From Bacteroidaceae bacterium (GTDB lineage Bacteria > Bacteroidota > Bacteroidia > Bacteroidales > Bacteroidaceae), in assembly GCA_017469925.1 (NCBI GenBank), contig JAFUFK010000023.1, positions 62,001-126,000 of the forward strand: a stretch of 64,000 nt of DNA, given 5' to 3'. The position numbers and the translations under genes were made by a program. The notes beneath the pieces are model-generated. The model saw only the letters and a list, made by a program, of their open reading frames with translations, made no database searches and had not been told where the DNA came from. Positions 43,734 to 52,627 of this stretch are shown here, piece after piece. Each line of letters opens with the position of its first letter. Within the stretch, counting starts at the first letter, position 1.

Positions 43734-46700
43734 ATGAAGAAAAGCTACGCATTAAAGAGTATGCTGCTTGCCCTCTTTGTGGGCATGGGTTCCATGCTTG
43801 GATGGGCACAGGACAGCAACAAGTTGTCGGTGACGACACAAATGTTCCTCAGTGAGTTGAATGGCGATTTGTCGCTTGACCGTGATACCAAGGCAGAGCG
43901 CCAGTTCAGCCTGATACCCGTCGATGAATCGTGGCAGCGCCGCCACCATGGCAAGAACGACGGCCGACTGTATGCAGCCCCCGACACCATCGACGGCAAG
44001 GCGTACATCGCAGCTTACCTGCGACTGAACGATGCCGCCAGCGTGAGCGAGGTGGAGGCACTGGGCGTCGTCATCCAGGAGGAGTTTGCCAACGGACTCT
44101 ACACCTCCCTGATTCCCGTGGATAAGATTAACGACGTGGCCGGCGTGAGCAACGTAAAGCGCATCAACGTCTCGCCCCTGAAGAAGACCTTCACCAAGAC
44201 GGCCCGCGAGAAGACCAATACGGACGACGTCCTTACGCTCTCGACCGATGCCATCTCGGCCGGTCTGAAGCAGAAGTACGACGGCACGGGCGTGGTGCTC
44301 GGCATCATCGACACCGGTATCGACTTCAACCACATTGCCTTTAAGGACGCCAGCGGCAACAGCCGTATCAAGCAGGCCTACGTCTATAATGGTAGTTCGG
44401 CCAAGACCTATACCGGCAGCACGATTACCAGCACCCTGACCGATGACAACACGGGAGACCACGGTACGCATACCTCGACGACGGCTGGTGGCTCGAGCGT
44501 CAAGGTCAGTGGCACCACGGTGACCGTGACCGACGACCATGCCAACGCCACCTATGGCGGTATGGCCCCGGGTGCAGACCTCTATCTGGCTGGCATCAAG
44601 AATCTGTCTTCGACCTATCTGGACAATGCCGTAAAGAATATGTGTACTTATGCCGACGGTCAGGGAAAACCCCTGGTGGTCAGCAACAGCTGGGGCTCGC
44701 AGTTTGGTCCGCACGACGGAACGGGCGACGAGGCCGACGTCTATAACTCCCTGTTCGGCGACAGCCATCCTAACCGTGTGGCCTTGTTCGCAGCCTCTAA
44801 CGACGGTGGTAAGTCGAAGGACGGTGAGGGTGGAGGCTACCACCTCACAGGTTCGGCATCGAGCAGCAGCCCGCTGCGTTCTATCTTGCGCAGTGCCAGC
44901 TACACCAATACCGATGCCGGTTACTACTATTATGGCATAATGGCCAATGCCTGGTGCCGCTCGACGAGCGTTAGCAGCATGACCTGCAAGATATACGTGC
45001 TCGATAGCAGCACCGGCGCCGTGAAGACCACGGTGACGGTGAGCCCCTCGACGAGCGGCTCCTCGGTGTCGGGCCTGAGCAGTTACTATAGTGGTACGCT
45101 CTATGCCTATAAGGACTATGTCACCTCCAACAAGACGCAGGTTCTGTTCTACACCTCAGGTTTGACGTCGAAGAGTACCTCCACGACCACCAAGAACGGG
45201 GCAACCTACTACAAGAGCAACTACACCCTGGCCGTGGAGTTCGCGCCCAGCAGCGGCACGGCGGTCATTGACGCATGGGGAGGCTCGTACGGCTACTTCA
45301 CCAACCATCTGACCACCAGCGGCTACACGTGGACGGCGGGCACCGATGACGGTTGCTACAGCGATGAGGCCACAATCTCCAACGCCATCTCCATTGGCGC
45401 CTACGTATCGGCTAATACTTGGAAGGACTACAACGGCACGTCGCATAGCATGGCCGACGAGTACACCATGGGCGACATTGCCTACTTCAGCAGTTGGGGT
45501 ACGGCAGCGAAGAACCCTGCCGGCGTGATGATTCCCTGGATCTCGGCACCGGGCGCCCGTCTGGCTGCTGGTGTCAACCACAACCACACGGCATCGGTCG
45601 ATGACTACAGCTACTACGATGCATACAAGGAAGACCTGGTTGTCAACAGCACGACCAATCCCTATGCCATGATGGAGGGAACCTCGATGGCAACGCCTAC
45701 GGCTGCGGGTATCGTGGCCCTTTGGATGCAGGCCTCGCTCGACGCGAATGCACAGCACAAGAACCTGACCGTCAACGACGTGAAGACCATCATGAAGGAG
45801 ACGGCCATCACCGACTCCTACACCACCACAGGGGCTAATAAGGACCACTTCGGTAATGGTAAGATTGACGCCCTGGCCGGTATCAAGTACATCCTCGGCG
45901 CTACCAGCGACCCAAGCATTTCGGTGGACCAGAACGAGGTGGCCTTCGAGGAATGTTACGCTACGAAGCAGTACACCAAGACCGTCACGGTGTCGGGCTC
46001 GAACCTGGAGGGGAACATCACGGTTAGCAAGTCGGGAAGCAACGTATTCTCCGTTGATAAGACCAGCATCACGCAGTCGAACGGTACGGCTTCGGCCACG
46101 CTGACCATTACCTATGCCCCCACCTCGGCCGGCACGCAGACGGGTACCATAACCCTGAAGAGCACGAATGCCGAGACGGTGACCATCAGCCTTACGGGTA
46201 CCGCAGAGGCTGCCACGCCGACCATCGTGGCCGACAAGGAGAGCCTGGAGTTCACGGCTCTGCTCAGCAAGGACGCCACGCAGACGGTTCAGGTCAGCGG
46301 TCGCTTCCTCTCGGGTAATGTGACGGCTACGCTGACCGACCCGAGCGGTGTGTTCGCCGTGGATAAGTCCAGCCTCGAGGTTACGGAGGATGGTGTCGAA
46401 CTTACGGTGACCTTCAATGCCTCGGAGGAAGGCTCCTACACGGGCACCCTCCTGCTTGCCAGCGCCGGTGCTGCGAGTGTGTCCATTGCCCTCTCTGCTA
46501 CCGCAAAGGATGGCGGCACGGCCAGTGACAACTACCTCAACATCGCTAAGTACCAGACTATCGACGAGGCAGGGTGGAACACTACGTACGTCAATACACT
46601 CTATAAATACACCAGAGACGAAGATAACGAGGTGGCTTGGCTCACGATGCCACTCTATGGTGCATGGAGCTCGGTTTATTATTCTCCATACGCTCAGAAG

Positions 46701-48896
46701 TGGATAGCCAGTAGCATGGGTACGTCAAACTCTTATGCAGGAGTTGACTGGGCGTCGAACGACGTGTTCCCAGGCAGTGCGACATACTTCACGGGAACGT
46801 CGGGCAACGGACGCGCTCGTGCTATCGGATACAATAATAGTACGACTACAGATATCAAGGCAGTCTCCTTCTTTGTCGCTAATACGACGGGTGTTAAGGC
46901 TTCCGGGCTTGGCCGGAGTGGTGTAAGCAGCTCTTATCCTGCCGCCCTGAAGGTGTACGAGTGTACGGTCAATGCCGACGGTTCGCTCACTGCTGCTACT
47001 ACGGAGGCAAAGAGTGCGACAAGCACTTCGACGAGTACAACAACCCCGTTCGTCATTTCTATCGACGGCCTTGATGCCTCGAAGGTGTATAAGGTTGAGG
47101 CCAGCATCTATCGCGGCTACATGTATGAAATCGCCTTCCAGACTCCCATTGAGGTGGACAAGACGTCGCAGCTGACGGTAGAGCCTACCGAACTGGCGTT
47201 CGAGACCCCGCTGGGCGTGGAGCAGGTGAAGCAGTTCACCGTGAAGGGTAAGTACCTGACGAGCCCCGTCACCATCGAATGTGACAACGAAGCCTTCCAG
47301 CTCGACGCAGAAGAAATAACGGCCGCCGATGCCAACGCCGGAGCCACCATTAGCGTCTCCTTTAATCCTGAAGAGATGGGCGAACAGACAGGCACCCTCA
47401 CGCTCTCCTCCGAGGGCGCAGAGCCTATCACCGTCAGCCTGACGGCCACTCCCCTGCAGCCCACGCTGAGCGCCGAGCCTACGTCGGTTGCCTTCAATAC
47501 CATCGAAGCTGGCCAGACGACAACAGCCACCTTCACAGTGATGGGTACGAACCTCTCCAGTGCCGTGCAGGCCTCGTTGACAGACGACAATGGCGTATTC
47601 CTCCTTAGCGAGGACGATGCAACGCTGTCTCTCGACGAAGTAGCGCAGGGCAAGACCGTAACGCTGACCTTTGCGCCCTCTGCCGCAGGCACCTATACGG
47701 GCAGCATCGAACTTACCAGCACCTATGCAGGGCCCGTGACCATCACCCTGTCGGGCACCGCAACGGCCCCCGTGCCGACCATCACGGCCAGCGAGACCAG
47801 CCTTGCCTTCTCGGGCAGCACCGACACCGACATCACGAAGACCTTCACCGTCAGCGGTCGTGCCCTGTCGGAAGACATCGCCGTAAGCCTGACCGACCCG
47901 AAGCACGTCTTCGCCGTCAGCACACAGAGCGTTGCCGCAACGTCTGAGGGCACGACGGTCACCGTCACCTTCAACTCCGACGAGGAGGGCGACTTTACGG
48001 GTTACATCACGCTCTCGAGCGAGGGCGCAGCCGACGTCGTCGTTGCCCTCACCGCCTCTGCCATGAACGGTGGCACGGCCAGCGACAACTACCTCAACAT
48101 CGCCAAGTACCAGACAATCGATGAGGCTGGTTGGAATACCAGTTATGTTGATAACCTCTACAAGTACACCGAGTATGAGGATGAAGAGGTTGCATGGCTT
48201 ACAATGCCGATTTATGGTGCATGGGTGGGCACCTATTACAACTCACACCCGCAAAAGTGGATTTCGAGTAATGTGACTTCGACCCAAAATAAGTATGCAG
48301 GTACGACTTGGAGCAGCAGTGCGGAGCTACTCGGAAATACTCCCTATTTCACAAGCGCCACCTCCCGCGCCATGGGCTACAACTCCAGAATGAACTCTAC
48401 TCAAGAGACTGTAACCTTCTACGTTACCAACACGACTGCCGTGAAGATGCTGGGTACCGGACAGAGTAGGGCAAGCAGCAGCTATCCTGCAACCTTGAAG
48501 GTGTATGAGTGCACGGTCAGTGACGCTGGTGTGCCTACGGCCTCTTCAACCGCCGTGAAGAGCGAAAGCAACTCGGCAACCTCCGGTACTTTCGTACTGA
48601 CTGCGACCGACCTCGATGCCTCGAAGGTCTATAAGGTGGAAGCCGCTACCTATCGCAGCTACATCTGTGAGATAGGTTTCCAGACCCCGCTGAAGAAGAA
48701 GGTCGTGGGCGACATCAACCGCGACGGCGTCGTGACGATAGCCGACGTGACGGCCCTGACCAACATCATCCTGGGCAAGCTGACGCGCGAGAGCAACGGC
48801 AGTGAGTACGACTTCGATGCCGCCGACGTGAATGGCGACGGCCAGACGACGATAGCCGACGTGACGGCGCTCGTAAACATCATCCTGGGCAAGTAA
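43734..48896 (+). CDS. Large secreted subtilisin-family protease with repeated modules and C-terminal dockerin
   Basis: A 1720-residue secreted S8 protease. The signal peptide is 1-25. A propeptide (about 85-150) precedes the catalytic domain (about 180-710) with triad Asp193 (GIIDTGID), His243 (GDHGTHTS) and Ser651 (EGTSMATP). Ig-like repeats of the choice-of-anchor D type follow (about 720-920). A module of about 210 residues beginning GGTASDNYLNIAKYQTIDEA occurs twice, at about 927-1140 and 1446-1653, separated by three more Ig-like repeats. The last 64 residues (1657-1720) are a type I dockerin-like pair of calcium loops, DINRDGVVTIADVT and DVNGDGQTTIADVT. No T9SS-type tail is present beyond the dockerin. 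It is monocistronic with its own promoter and terminator. Substrate unknown. Confidence 0.93.
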   Translation: MKKSYALKSMLLALFVGMGSMLGWAQDSNKLSVTTQMFLSELNGDLSLDRDTKAERQFSLIPVDESWQRRHHGKNDGRLYAAPDTIDGKAYIAAYLRLNDAASVSEVEALGVVIQEEFANGLYTSLIPVDKINDVAGVSNVKRINVSPLKKTFTKTAREKTNTDDVLTLSTDAISAGLKQKYDGTGVVLGIIDTGIDFNHIAFKDASGNSRIKQAYVYNGSSAKTYTGSTITSTLTDDNTGDHGTHTSTTAGGSSVKVSGTTVTVTDDHANATYGGMAPGADLYLAGIKNLSSTYLDNAVKNMCTYADGQGKPLVVSNSWGSQFGPHDGTGDEADVYNSLFGDSHPNRVALFAASNDGGKSKDGEGGGYHLTGSASSSSPLRSILRSASYTNTDAGYYYYGIMANAWCRSTSVSSMTCKIYVLDSSTGAVKTTVTVSPSTSGSSVSGLSSYYSGTLYAYKDYVTSNKTQVLFYTSGLTSKSTSTTTKNGATYYKSNYTLAVEFAPSSGTAVIDAWGGSYGYFTNHLTTSGYTWTAGTDDGCYSDEATISNAISIGAYVSANTWKDYNGTSHSMADEYTMGDIAYFSSWGTAAKNPAGVMIPWISAPGARLAAGVNHNHTASVDDYSYYDAYKEDLVVNSTTNPYAMMEGTSMATPTAAGIVALWMQASLDANAQHKNLTVNDVKTIMKETAITDSYTTTGANKDHFGNGKIDALAGIKYILGATSDPSISVDQNEVAFEECYATKQYTKTVTVSGSNLEGNITVSKSGSNVFSVDKTSITQSNGTASATLTITYAPTSAGTQTGTITLKSTNAETVTISLTGTAEAATPTIVADKESLEFTALLSKDATQTVQVSGRFLSGNVTATLTDPSGVFAVDKSSLEVTEDGVELTVTFNASEEGSYTGTLLLASAGAASVSIALSATAKDGGTASDNYLNIAKYQTIDEAGWNTTYVNTLYKYTRDEDNEVAWLTMPLYGAWSSVYYSPYAQKWIASSMGTSNSYAGVDWASNDVFPGSATYFTGTSGNGRARAIGYNNSTTTDIKAVSFFVANTTGVKASGLGRSGVSSSYPAALKVYECTVNADGSLTAATTEAKSATSTSTSTTTPFVISIDGLDASKVYKVEASIYRGYMYEIAFQTPIEVDKTSQLTVEPTELAFETPLGVEQVKQFTVKGKYLTSPVTIECDNEAFQLDAEEITAADANAGATISVSFNPEEMGEQTGTLTLSSEGAEPITVSLTATPLQPTLSAEPTSVAFNTIEAGQTTTATFTVMGTNLSSAVQASLTDDNGVFLLSEDDATLSLDEVAQGKTVTLTFAPSAAGTYTGSIELTSTYAGPVTITLSGTATAPVPTITASETSLAFSGSTDTDITKTFTVSGRALSEDIAVSLTDPKHVFAVSTQSVAATSEGTTVTVTFNSDEEGDFTGYITLSSEGAADVVVALTASAMNGGTASDNYLNIAKYQTIDEAGWNTSYVDNLYKYTEYEDEEVAWLTMPIYGAWVGTYYNSHPQKWISSNVTSTQNKYAGTTWSSSAELLGNTPYFTSATSRAMGYNSRMNSTQETVTFYVTNTTAVKMLGTGQSRASSSYPATLKVYECTVSDAGVPTASSTAVKSESNSATSGTFVLTATDLDASKVYKVEAATYRSYICEIGFQTPLKKKVVGDINRDGVVTIADVTALTNIILGKLTRESNGSEYDFDAADVNGDGQTTIADVTALVNIILGK

Positions 48897-48919
48897 CCCT
48901 GAACGGGACTCCGACGCGT

Positions 48920-48957
48920 AACGCCCTGTTTCTCAAGCGAGAAGCAGGGCGTTTTCG
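48920..48957 (+). terminator. Terminator of the subtilase gene
   Basis: A 15-base stem AACGCCCTGTTTCTC / GAGAAGCAGGGCGTT with a single G-U pair, loop AAGC, followed by TTCGTTA. It starts 23 bp after the stop codon. Confidence 0.9.
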
Positions 48958-48965
48958 TTATGCCT

Positions 48966-49080
48966 CCGAAGTTAATATAACCTACGCCCCCAAGTTAATA
49001 TAACCTACGCCCCTAAGTTAACATAACCTATGGCCGTAGGTTAACTTAACCTGTGGCGGCAGGCTCCGGACCACCTCCGA
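48966..49080. repeat. 23-bp-period array, four to five units
   Basis: Units start at 48966, 48989, 49012 and 49035, strictly 23 bp apart, with a decayed fifth at 49058. Units 1 and 2 are nearly identical; the core is AAGTTAAYATAACCTAYG, turning to AGGTTAACTTAACCTGTG in unit 4. It lies in the 372-bp gap (48897-49268) between the subtilase and rpsU genes, after the terminator and before the rpsU promoter. The rest of that gap contains an alternating purine-pyrimidine tract at 49094-49114. Confidence 0.8.
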
Positions 49081-49170
49081 GAGGTTGTATTTCTACGTGC
49101 GTGCGCACGCGCGTTTCCTTTATATATAGTCGGTTTTTGGGGGCGTACGACAAAAAGAGGGCCCGAAAGT

Positions 49171-49201
49171 TTGCACAATCGGAAAAAAGGCAGTAACTTT
49201 G
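49171..49201 (+). promoter_or_regulatory. Promoter of rpsU-xerC-hpf
   Basis: TTG (49171-49173), 20 bp, TAACTTTG (49194-49201). The leader to rpsU is about 62 nt and AT-rich, without a clear hairpin. Confidence 0.75.
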
Positions 49202-49268
49202 CACCCGCTAATAATGGACACTACGTTAGAACGAAGATTAATAACACATAAAAACTAAGAAGAAAAAA

Positions 49269-49460
49269 ATGATTGTAGTACCTGTAAAAGAAGGCGAGAA
49301 CATTGAACGCGCCCTGAAGAAGTTCAAGAGAAAGTTTGAGAAGACTGGTGTAATGAAGGAGCTCCGCGCTCGTCAGCAGTTTGACAAGCCCTCTGTACTG
49401 AAGCGCCTTGCCAAGGAGCGTGCCATCTACGTTCAGCAGCTGAACCGCGTAGAGGACTAA
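49269..49460 (+). CDS. rpsU: Small ribosomal subunit protein bS21
   Basis: A 63-residue basic protein beginning MIVVPVKEGENIERALKKFKRKFEKTG, the standard bS21 pattern. In Bacteroidetes bS21 is held near the 3' end of 16S rRNA where the anti-Shine-Dalgarno sequence is hidden, and its genes are often autoregulated. It is first gene of the rpsU-xerC-hpf operon; xerC starts four bases after its stop codon. An AGAAGAAAAAA stretch precedes the ATG. Confidence 0.96.
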   Translation: MIVVPVKEGENIERALKKFKRKFEKTGVMKELRARQQFDKPSVLKRLAKERAIYVQQLNRVED

Positions 49461-49464
49461 CGGC

Positions 49465-50355
49465 GTGATCGGCGCATTCCTCGCGTACCTGGAGAGCGAG
49501 CGGAACCGCTCGCACCTGACCGTAGAGACCTATCGGACGTGTCTGGAGGAGTTCAGGCAATATCTGCGGGAGCGGGACGAGGCCCTCGGCTGGGCCGAAG
49601 TCGATCAGGACCTGGTGCGCGACTGGATGGTGGAACTGATGGAGCGGGGCAACGAGCCTCGCACGGTGCGCAAGAAACTGAGTGCACTGAAGACGTTCTA
49701 CAAGTTCCTGCTGAGACGTGGCGAGGTAGCGACCGACCCCGTCAATGCATTGCAAGGTCCGAAGCTCGACCGCCCACTGCCCTCCTTCGTCCGTGAAACG
49801 GAAATGGACCGACTGCTGGACGGCGACTTCTTCCCCGAAGGACTGGAAGGCCTGCGCGACAAGACCATCGTACTGACGCTCTACTCGACAGGCATCCGAC
49901 GTGCGGAACTGCACGGACTCGACTGGGCCGACGTGGACCTGAGGCAAAACCAACTGAAGGTGACGGGAAAGCGCAACAAACAGCGCATCATCCCCTTCGG
50001 GCCGGAACTGAACCGGATGCTGAGCGAGTACAGAAGAGAACTGGAACGGCACTTGGCCGGCAGAGCGGAACCGCAGGCGGTGATAGTGAACCTGAAGTCG
50101 GGACGACGATTGTCCGAACAGACGATATACACCCGGGTAAGACGCTACCTGACCTACGTGACGACACTGAAGAAACGCTCCCCGCACGTCCTGCGCCACT
50201 CGTTCGCCACGGCGATGCTCAACAACGAGGCCAACCTGCAGTCCGTAAAGGAACTGCTGGGGCACGAAGACCTCTCGACGACGGAAATATACACACATAC
50301 GACCTTCGAGGAGTTGAAACGAATGTACAACCAGGCTCACCCAAGAGCCAAATAA
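49465..50355 (+). CDS. xerC: Tyrosine recombinase XerC/XerD type (GTG start)
   Basis: A 296-residue site-specific recombinase. The N-terminal SAM-like core-binding domain (1-85) and the catalytic domain (about 100-290) are complete. The catalytic residues are in STGIRRAELHGLDW (Arg), the Lys of LKVTGKRNKQR, HVLRHSFATAM (His-x-x-Arg), LGHEDLSTTEIYTH (His and Tyr nucleophile). Only GTG 49465 gives the full N-terminus MIGAFLAYLESERNRS; no ATG is available before residue 53. Its place between rpsU and hpf is conserved in Bacteroidetes, which argues for a chromosome-dimer-resolution role and against an integrase of a mobile element. Confidence 0.92.
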   Translation: MIGAFLAYLESERNRSHLTVETYRTCLEEFRQYLRERDEALGWAEVDQDLVRDWMVELMERGNEPRTVRKKLSALKTFYKFLLRRGEVATDPVNALQGPKLDRPLPSFVRETEMDRLLDGDFFPEGLEGLRDKTIVLTLYSTGIRRAELHGLDWADVDLRQNQLKVTGKRNKQRIIPFGPELNRMLSEYRRELERHLAGRAEPQAVIVNLKSGRRLSEQTIYTRVRRYLTYVTTLKKRSPHVLRHSFATAMLNNEANLQSVKELLGHEDLSTTEIYTHTTFEELKRMYNQAHPRAK

Positions 50356-50368
50356 AAACCTGAAGACT

Positions 50369-50668
50369 ATGGAAATCAAGATTCAGACCATTCATTTCGA
50401 GGCTGGAGAGAAGTTGCAAGACTACATCCAGAAGCGCGTATCGAAACTGACTCGTTTCTGTGACGAGATCAAGAAGGCTGAGGTATCACTGAAGGTAGTG
50501 AAGCCCGAGACGGCCATGAACAAGGAAGTTGCCCTGCGCCTGTCGGTGCCCGGTAGCGAACTCTACGCCCAGAAGGTGGCCGACACGTTCGAAGAAGGTG
50601 TTGACCAATGCGCCGACACACTGACCCGTCAGTTGGAGAAATACAAGGAAAAACTGAAGAATCGCTAA
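50369..50668 (+). CDS. hpf: Ribosome hibernation-promoting factor / RaiA-type protein
   Basis: A 99-residue short-form HPF/YfiA protein that binds the decoding centre of the ribosome and stops translation in stationary phase. The single domain runs MEIKIQTIHFEAGEKLQDYIQ through the basic helix ADTLTRQLEKYKEKLKNR. It follows xerC by 13 bp and ends the rpsU-xerC-hpf operon; the next transcript starts at the promoter at 50685-50715. Confidence 0.92.
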   Translation: MEIKIQTIHFEAGEKLQDYIQKRVSKLTRFCDEIKKAEVSLKVVKPETAMNKEVALRLSVPGSELYAQKVADTFEEGVDQCADTLTRQLEKYKEKLKNR

Positions 50669-50684
50669 AAAAGGAATAAAACTT

Positions 50685-50715
50685 TTGGCGGTTTCGTAAA
50701 TAATTCCTAATTTTG
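50685..50715 (+). promoter_or_regulatory. Promoter of the tRNA cluster
   Basis: TTG (50685-50687), 20 bp, TAATTTTG (50708-50715). It lies 43 bp before tRNA-Thr. Transcription may continue through four tRNAs into tuf, since no terminator or second promoter is evident before tuf. Confidence 0.7.
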
Positions 50716-50757
50716 CAGCCGATTAGTGGACGTAGGCCCTGCGTCGGCGTGCAATTT

Positions 50758-50831
50758 GCCTCTTTAGCTCAGTTGGCCAGAGCACGTGATTTGTAATCTC
50801 GGGGTCGTTGGTTCGAATCCGACAAGAGGCT
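50758..50831 (+). tRNA. tRNA-Thr (anticodon TGT)
   Basis: Cloverleaf with acceptor stem GCCTCTT / AAGAGGC, D-loop TAGCTCAGTTGG, anticodon loop TTTGTAA and T-loop GGTTCGAATCC. CCA is not encoded. Confidence 0.96.
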
Positions 50832-50867
50832 CAAGCGGACACTAAGTTCTTTGACAGGAAACAAGTA

Positions 50868-50950
50868 GGGTGGTTACCAGAGTGGCCAAATGGGGCAGAC
50901 TGTAAATCTGCTGGCTTACGCCTTCGGTGGTTCGAATCCATCACCACCCA
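50868..50950 (+). tRNA. tRNA-Tyr (anticodon GTA)
   Basis: Acceptor stem GGGTGGT / ACCACCC, anticodon loop CTGTAAA, long class II variable arm (GCTGGCTTACGCCTTC) and T-loop GGTTCGAATCC. CCA is not encoded. Confidence 0.96.
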
Positions 50951-50966
50951 CGCGATGACGCGGGAT

Positions 50967-51029
50967 GTTTGTGCAAACCGAGTGCAGAGGCAAGCATGCT
51001 TGACCATGCCGAGGTGCAGCCAGACAAAC
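50967..51029. repeat. Structured inter-tRNA element with terminal inverted repeat
   Basis: A 63-bp segment bounded by GTTTG and CAAAC, with an inner TGCA...TGCA pair and a central GGCAAGCATGCTTG whose AAGCATGCTT is a perfect palindrome. It occupies most of the 98-bp gap between tRNA-Tyr and tRNA-Gly. It could be a dispersed repeat or a processing signal. Confidence 0.5.
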
Positions 51030-51048
51030 CGGATTTCTCGAAGAGAAT

Positions 51049-51121
51049 GCGGAAGTAGCTCAGTCGATAGAGCACTAGCCTTCCAAGCTGGGGGTCGCGG
51101 GTTTGAGCCCCGTCTTCCGCT
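51049..51121 (+). tRNA. tRNA-Gly (anticodon TCC)
   Basis: Acceptor stem GCGGAAG / CTTCCGC, anticodon loop CTTCCAA and T-arm GCGGGTTTGAGCCCCGT. CCA is not encoded. Confidence 0.96.
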
Positions 51122-51141
51122 CTCAAGGGAAAACGAGCGAC

Positions 51142-51213
<72 letters not shown>

Positions 51214-51288
51214 CACAAGAGAGAGAAAAAATAGTAATAACACGTAAGTTGAACACATTTTTCACTTATAATATTATAAAGTACTGCT

Positions 51289-52470
51289 ATGGCAAAAGAA
51301 AAATTCGAACGTACCAAACCCCATGTGAACATCGGTACGATTGGTCATGTTGACCACGGTAAGACTACTCTGACTGCAGCCATCACCACCGTGCTGGCAA
51401 AGCAGGGTCTTTCTGAGGTTAAGAGCTTCGACCAGATTGACAATGCTCCCGAAGAGAAGGAGCGTGGTATCACCATCAACACCGCTCACGTTGAGTACGA
51501 GACCGCTAAGCGTCACTACGCTCACGTTGACTGCCCGGGTCACGCCGACTATGTGAAGAACATGGTAACGGGTGCCGCTCAGATGGACGGTGCTATCATC
51601 GTAGTAGCCGCTACTGACGGTCCTATGCCTCAGACCCGTGAGCACATCCTGCTCGCCCGTCAGGTGAACGTTCCCCGTCTGGTTGTCTTCCTGAACAAGT
51701 GCGACATGGTTGACGACGAAGAGATGCTCGAGCTCGTTGAGATGGAAATGCAGGAGCTGCTGGCTCAGTATGACTTCGAGGACGAGACCCCCATCATCCG
51801 CGGTTCTGCCCTTGGTGCCCTGAACGGTGTACCCGAGTGGGAGGCTAAGGTTATGGAGCTGATGGACGCTGTTGACACCTGGATTCAGGAGCCCGTTCGC
51901 GCCATCGACAAGCCCTTCTTGATGCCTGTTGAGGACGTCTTCTCTATCACTGGTCGTGGTACCGTTGCTACCGGTCGTATCGAGACTGGTGTCGTTAAGG
52001 TCGGCGACGAAGTCCAGATCCTGGGTCTGGGTGAGGACAAGAAGTCCGTTATCACCGGTGTTGAGATGTTCCGCAAGCTGCTCGATCAGGGTGAGGCTGG
52101 CGACAACGTAGGTCTGCTTCTCCGCGGTATCGACAAGAACGAAGTTCGTCGTGGTATGGTTATCACCCACCCGGGTGCCATCACTCCTCACAAGGGCTTC
52201 AAGGCTTCCATCTACGTACTGAAGAAGGAAGAAGGTGGCCGTCACACTCCGTTCGGTAACAAGTATCGTCCCCAGTTCTATCTCCGTACCATGGACTGCA
52301 CCGGTGAAATCCGCCTGCCCGAGGGTATCGAGATGGTAATGCCCGGCGATAACGTAGAGATCACCGTTGAGCTGATTTATGCAGTGGCTCTGAACGTCGG
52401 TCTGCGCTTCGCTATCCGTGAGGGTGGCCGCACCGTAGGTTCGGGTCAGATTACCGAGGTATTCGACTAA
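51289..52470 (+). CDS. tuf: Elongation factor Tu
   Basis: A 393-residue GTPase that brings aminoacyl-tRNA to the ribosome. G1 is [10 protein letters not shown]3 DCPGH and G4 NKCD; domains 2 and 3 follow, ending EVFD. Codon use shifts to GGT, CGT and GTT here compared with the GC-rich accessory genes, as expected for very high expression. It follows four tRNAs and is followed by a terminator that abuts tRNA-Trp, so this is the usual Bacteroidetes tRNA-tuf-trnW-secE arrangement. Confidence 0.98.
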   Translation: MAKEKFERTKPHVNIGTIGHVDHGKTTLTAAITTVLAKQGLSEVKSFDQIDNAPEEKERGITINTAHVEYETAKRHYAHVDCPGHADYVKNMVTGAAQMDGAIIVVAATDGPMPQTREHILLARQVNVPRLVVFLNKCDMVDDEEMLELVEMEMQELLAQYDFEDETPIIRGSALGALNGVPEWEAKVMELMDAVDTWIQEPVRAIDKPFLMPVEDVFSITGRGTVATGRIETGVVKVGDEVQILGLGEDKKSVITGVEMFRKLLDQGEAGDNVGLLLRGIDKNEVRRGMVITHPGAITPHKGFKASIYVLKKEEGGRHTPFGNKYRPQFYLRTMDCTGEIRLPEGIEMVMPGDNVEITVELIYAVALNVGLRFAIREGGRTVGSGQITEVFD

Positions 52471-52499
52471 TCCTCATAGGATTAACAACCCAAAACCAA

Positions 52500-52538
52500 G
52501 TTGAGAGCTTGGGATTCCGTCCCGCTCTCAACTTTTCT
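52500..52538 (+). terminator. Terminator between tuf and tRNA-Trp
   Basis: Perfect nine-base stem GTTGAGAGC / GCTCTCAAC with an inner GGGA/TCCC extension, followed by TTTTCT. The T run touches the first base of tRNA-Trp, so read-through transcripts would carry the hairpin as the tRNA 5' flank. Confidence 0.8.
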
Positions 52539-52611
52539 ACGGGAATAGCTCAGTCGGTAGAGCACTGGTCTCCAAAACCAGGTGTCGGGAGTTCGAGCCT
52601 CTCTTCCCGTG
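52539..52611 (+). tRNA. tRNA-Trp (anticodon CCA)
   Basis: Acceptor stem ACGGGAA / TTCCCGT with G discriminator, anticodon loop TCTCCAAAA and T-arm CGGGAGTTCGAGCCTCTC. It lies 16 bp before secE. Confidence 0.96.
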
Positions 52612-52627
52612 CTAAAATAATAAGAGT

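Noticed and set aside
43734-48896. The dockerin-like tail as evidence for a cellulosome
   Set aside because: No cohesin or scaffoldin is seen in the window and the carrying enzyme is a protease; the domain alone does not support it.
49465-50355. XerC-like gene as an integrase of a mobile element
   Set aside because: It lies between rpsU and hpf, a conserved housekeeping position, and no attachment-site duplication or cargo genes are visible around the tRNAs.
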